Assembly: GCA_046328035.1 (NCBI GenBank)
Contig: JAXLXI010000009.1
Location: 1-64,000, forward strand
Origin: JBGASG01 sp046328035
GTDB lineage: Bacteria; Cyanobacteriota; Vampirovibrionia; Obscuribacterales; Obscuribacteraceae
Reading direction: 5' to 3'
Length of the DNA: 64,000 nt
This document shows, piece by piece, positions 62,215 through 64,000 of this stretch. How positions within the stretch are numbered: position 1 is the first letter of the stretch; each line of letters begins with the position of its first letter. A program made the position numbers and the translations under genes. The notes below the pieces were generated by a model. That model saw only the letters and a list, made by a program, of their open reading frames with translations, was not told the DNA's origin and did no database searches.

Positions 62215-62658
62215 CTACTGCTCCGCTTGCGAGTGCTGGTTGCGTTCGATCAGCGCGCACAACTCGCGGATGCGCGTGGCAATTTCTCGTGACGGTAGTG
62301 TCGCCGATACCACCCCGTCCACAGCATGCAGCGCCGGTGCCTCGCTGTACTCCTCGGGGCGCGACGACAAAAGCAAAATAGGGATGCGTGCGGTCAGATC
62401 GTTCATTTGCAGCAACTGCCTGATGTACGATAGTTTGTCGCGGCACGAATCGACATCGATGATAATCAAGTCGATGTCTTCGGCGGCCGCGATCATGAAA
62501 CACGCATCGAGACTCTCCGCGTAGTGCAAATCGAAGTCGAACTCGAGCGGACTCTCCGGGATGCTCTCGGCGGAATCTGTGAATGACAGCAACAGGGCAG
62601 AGTGAATGATCATCTGCAGTGCGGGAGGGAAACAGCGAAGTAGTGTAGAAGTGTCCAA
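62215..62658 (-). CDS. Receiver-like (response regulator) protein
   Basis: A 147-residue single-domain protein with the order of a CheY-like receiver. A first hydrophobic strand is followed by DLIIIDVDSCRDKLSYIRQL (Asp at the phosphorylation position), then IPILLLSSRPEE (Ser in the fourth strand) and VDGVVSATLPSREIATRIREL. The usual Lys in strand 5 is not obvious. No output domain. It converges with the 61122 gene. Possibly a degenerate receiver. Confidence 0.5.
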   Translation of the reverse strand: MDTSTLLRCFPPALQMIIHSALLLSFTDSAESIPESPLEFDFDLHYAESLDACFMIAAAEDIDLIIIDVDSCRDKLSYIRQLLQMNDLTARIPILLLSSRPEEYSEAPALHAVDGVVSATLPSREIATRIRELCALIERNQHSQAEQ

Positions 62659-62780
62659 CGACCTGATATATCTACACTACACAGTCTGCGTTATTTTTCG
62701 GTGCCCGTTTTCCAATCGCTGTTGTTGGAACGTCGTGCACAATACATTTTCGAGCACCATATTTGATGCTAGCGGCTGCG

Positions 62781-63026
62781 TCAGCCGTTGACGCTCTTCG
62801 CGCAAACTTCAGCCATCTTTTCCATGGCATCCGCGTCGTCGTGACGCCCCTGGCGTCTCAGATATGCGCCGAAGCGGTAGTACGCGACGAGCAACTGGTG
62901 GCTGTTCGTGCCTTTGATGGCAGCCGTCACAGCGCTGTTCAAGTGCGCCTCCGCCTGAGCGAAGTTGAGCGCATCTTCGCTCTCGACGGCGAGATCGAGG
63001 AGATGATCAAATCTCGGAGTCGGCAT
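62781..63026 (-). CDS. Small TPR-like protein, 81 aa
   Basis: A short helical protein: FDHLLDLAVESEDALNFAQAEAHLNSAVTAA, then SHQLLVAYYRFGAYLRRQGRHDDADAMEKMAEV, two TPR units with the usual A/G and Y spacing. It is independent of its neighbours (about 120 bases from the receiver gene). Possibly a small adaptor; no specific partner is known. Confidence 0.5.
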   Translation of the reverse strand: MPTPRFDHLLDLAVESEDALNFAQAEAHLNSAVTAAIKGTNSHQLLVAYYRFGAYLRRQGRHDDADAMEKMAEVCAKSVNG

Positions 63027-63228
63027 ATATACGACTCTCCCTGAGAATTAGTGTTGCGGCAGGTTAACTCCATCATGCACCGAGCCGCCAAATCTGACTA
63101 GGGTTTGGCGGCAAAATGTTAGCTGCACTACAAACGCTCTAGTTCGCAGCAATGATCACGGTGGTCAACATGCCCACCCAACCTTCCTTTGCGCAGGCGA
63201 GGAATTTCATCGAATTTTGGTACTGGTC

Positions 63229-63439
63229 GCTGGCGTTGGCGGGGTGCGCGATTGTCGCCTGGGAAAAGGTCCCGGAATACCGGGATAGTCAAGAGAGGGC
63301 GGAATTCAACCCATCATCCTGAAAGCCCGTGCAGATGCGGATCTTTAACCGCGAGGGAGCATCTAGACCGGATTGAGCCAGTTACGCTAAACCGGGACCT
63401 TTTCCCAGGCGGTGCTTTAGCGCCCCCGCCAACGACAGC
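63229..63439. repeat. MITE-like nested inverted repeat element
   Basis: The inner arms are perfect over 20 bases: CGCCTGGGAAAAGGTCCCGG (63256-63275) with CCGGGACCTTTTCCCAGGCG (63392-63411). Outer arms, GCTGGCGTTGGCGGGG (63229-63244) and CCCCGCCAACGACAGC (63424-63439), match with one mismatch. A smaller palindrome TCCCGG-AATA-CCGGGA lies at 63270-63285. The element fills most of the 438-base gene-free stretch 63027-63464 and codes for no convincing protein. Likely a non-autonomous mobile element or large RNA/DNA hairpin. Confidence 0.55.
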
Positions 63440-63464
63440 CGCGCGATAAAAGTGGACGAAAAAT

Positions 63465-64000
63465 TCAGCGTGCTGCTGCGGCGGTGGTTTCTGCAACTGA
63501 CGCGTCGTTGCCGCGGCGCTGATGCACGGCGATTGTTTCTTCGACGATCGTCTGAAAGCGGCGTCCAAAGTCGACAGAACGCAGGTGAGTCGCCTGCCGC
63601 GCCTTTTCTTCGGACGCGAGATCGGGTCCACGCTTGCCGTCTTTGATGGTGGCAAGCAGCAGGTGCGCCAGTTCATCGGCGTTTCGGGCTGCGAAGAAAG
63701 TGGCAAAATCGGGATTCTGTTCCTTATGAACCGCGATGTCGGAAAGCAAGATCGGCTTGCCGAGCGACCGGGCTTGTTCGACGACCGTGCTCCAGCCTTC
63801 GTAGAGCGAGGGCTGCAAAATCGCCACGCACGAGCGCATCAGTGAGAAGACGTCTTCTTCGGGTATCAGCCCCAGAAGCCGAATATTGTCGGTGTAATTC
63901 AAAGACAATATCCGCGAGCGCAGATACGGCACATAGTAAGGATCGCGTGGATCTTCGGTGGCGCCGCTACAAACCAGTGTCAGTGATGGGTCCAGCTTCA
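63465..64000 (-). CDS. GT4-family glycosyltransferase, C-terminal part (cut by window edge)
   Basis: The reading frame runs off the 3' window end, so the N-terminus lies beyond 64000. The visible part has LVCSGATEDPRDPYYV, RLLGLIPEEDVFSLMRSCVAILQPSLYEGWSTVVEQARSLGKPILLSD (donor site with the E-x7-E pair, split over about 60-110) and a helical end. GT4 enzymes are retaining transferases using nucleotide sugars, such as mannosyl- or N-acetylglucosaminyltransferases. The last 15 residues are Ala/Thr-rich. Confidence 0.85.
   Translation of the reverse strand, partial: KLDPSLTLVCSGATEDPRDPYYVPYLRSRILSLNYTDNIRLLGLIPEEDVFSLMRSCVAILQPSLYEGWSTVVEQARSLGKPILLSDIAVHKEQNPDFATFFAARNADELAHLLLATIKDGKRGPDLASEEKARQATHLRSVDFGRRFQTIVEETIAVHQRRGNDASVAETTAAAAR

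Noticed and set aside
1..64000. rRNA, tRNA, CRISPR arrays, transposases
   Set aside because: No conserved rRNA segments, no cloverleaf with TTC-loop pattern, no regularly spaced repeats and no transposase motifs were seen by eye; short tRNAs could be missed without a search program.

Overview
This is a bacterial chromosome segment of roughly 50-55% G+C by eye. Genes are short-spaced, often overlap by ATGA/GTGA/TGATG, and use TAA, TAG and TGA as ordinary stops. No rRNA, tRNA, CRISPR array, transposase or phage structural gene was found. The mix resembles an uncultured lineage such as the non-photosynthetic Cyanobacteria relatives (Vampirovibrionia/Obscuribacterales): many surface-glycan genes, small secreted proteins, treble-clef zinc-ribbon proteins and a metacaspase. 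That placement is an inference without database support.

Layout. (1) 0-3.4 kb: hemerythrin protein, an unknown protein, a NUDIX hydrolase, and a divergent antitoxin/MazF pair around a palindrome. (2) 3.4-11.9 kb, a DNA-processing island: a RecD2 helicase interrupted by an in-frame TAA and a helical-repeat protein on the minus strand; a NurA-HerA nuclease/translocase pair on the plus strand; then an AAA_14/DUF4143 ATPase interrupted by an in-frame TAG and preceded by two interlocking inverted repeats; then a frameshifted zinc-ribbon protein. (3) 12-18.9 kb: MBOAT O-acyltransferase, SGNH partner, 45-residue membrane protein, GT-C glycosyltransferase, methyltransferase and a DPM1/GtrB-like GT2. 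(4) 19-25.7 kb: second zinc-ribbon protein, TPR protein, metacaspase with EF-hand and Tudor-like modules, small secreted protein, methyltransferases, hexapeptide acyltransferase.

(5) 25.7-47.1 kb is a large surface-glycan locus. It holds a capsule-synthesis-like protein fused to a degenerate GSCFA domain, and a five-gene operon (NUDIX-like, methyltransferase, FemAB-like, true GSCFA, phytanoyl-CoA dioxygenase-like). It also holds a nonulosonic-acid (pseudaminic-type) cluster: PseB, PseC, GNAT, NeuB, a GT-B protein, Gfo/Idh/MocA, DegT, SDR, AKR and two SpsF-type cytidylyltransferases, followed by a Wzm/Wzt ABC exporter. Likely logic: PseB/PseC make an amino-dideoxy sugar nucleotide, GNAT acylates it, NeuB condenses it with phosphoenolpyruvate, a cytidylyltransferase activates it, and the finished glycan leaves through Wzm/Wzt.

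(6) 47.4-49.5 kb: an EF-hand secreted protein and a FecR-like gene decayed by several frame changes. (7) 49.9-59 kb: three paralogous GT-C-like membrane proteins, two GT2 enzymes, an OafA-type acyltransferase and two small proteins sharing an N-terminal motif; most form one minus-strand operon. (8) 59-64 kb: a nucleotidyltransferase-fold protein, GDP-L-fucose synthase, a methyltransferase-like protein, a receiver-like protein, a short TPR protein, a MITE-like inverted repeat and the C-terminal part of a GT4 enzyme cut by the window edge.

Caution: several genes (zinc-ribbon at 11.2 kb, GNAT/NeuB at 34-36 kb, FecR at 48-49 kb) are broken by single-base changes, mostly at homopolymers. This looks more like assembly indels than biology. 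The two nonsense codons (recD2, AAA_14) are of a different type.
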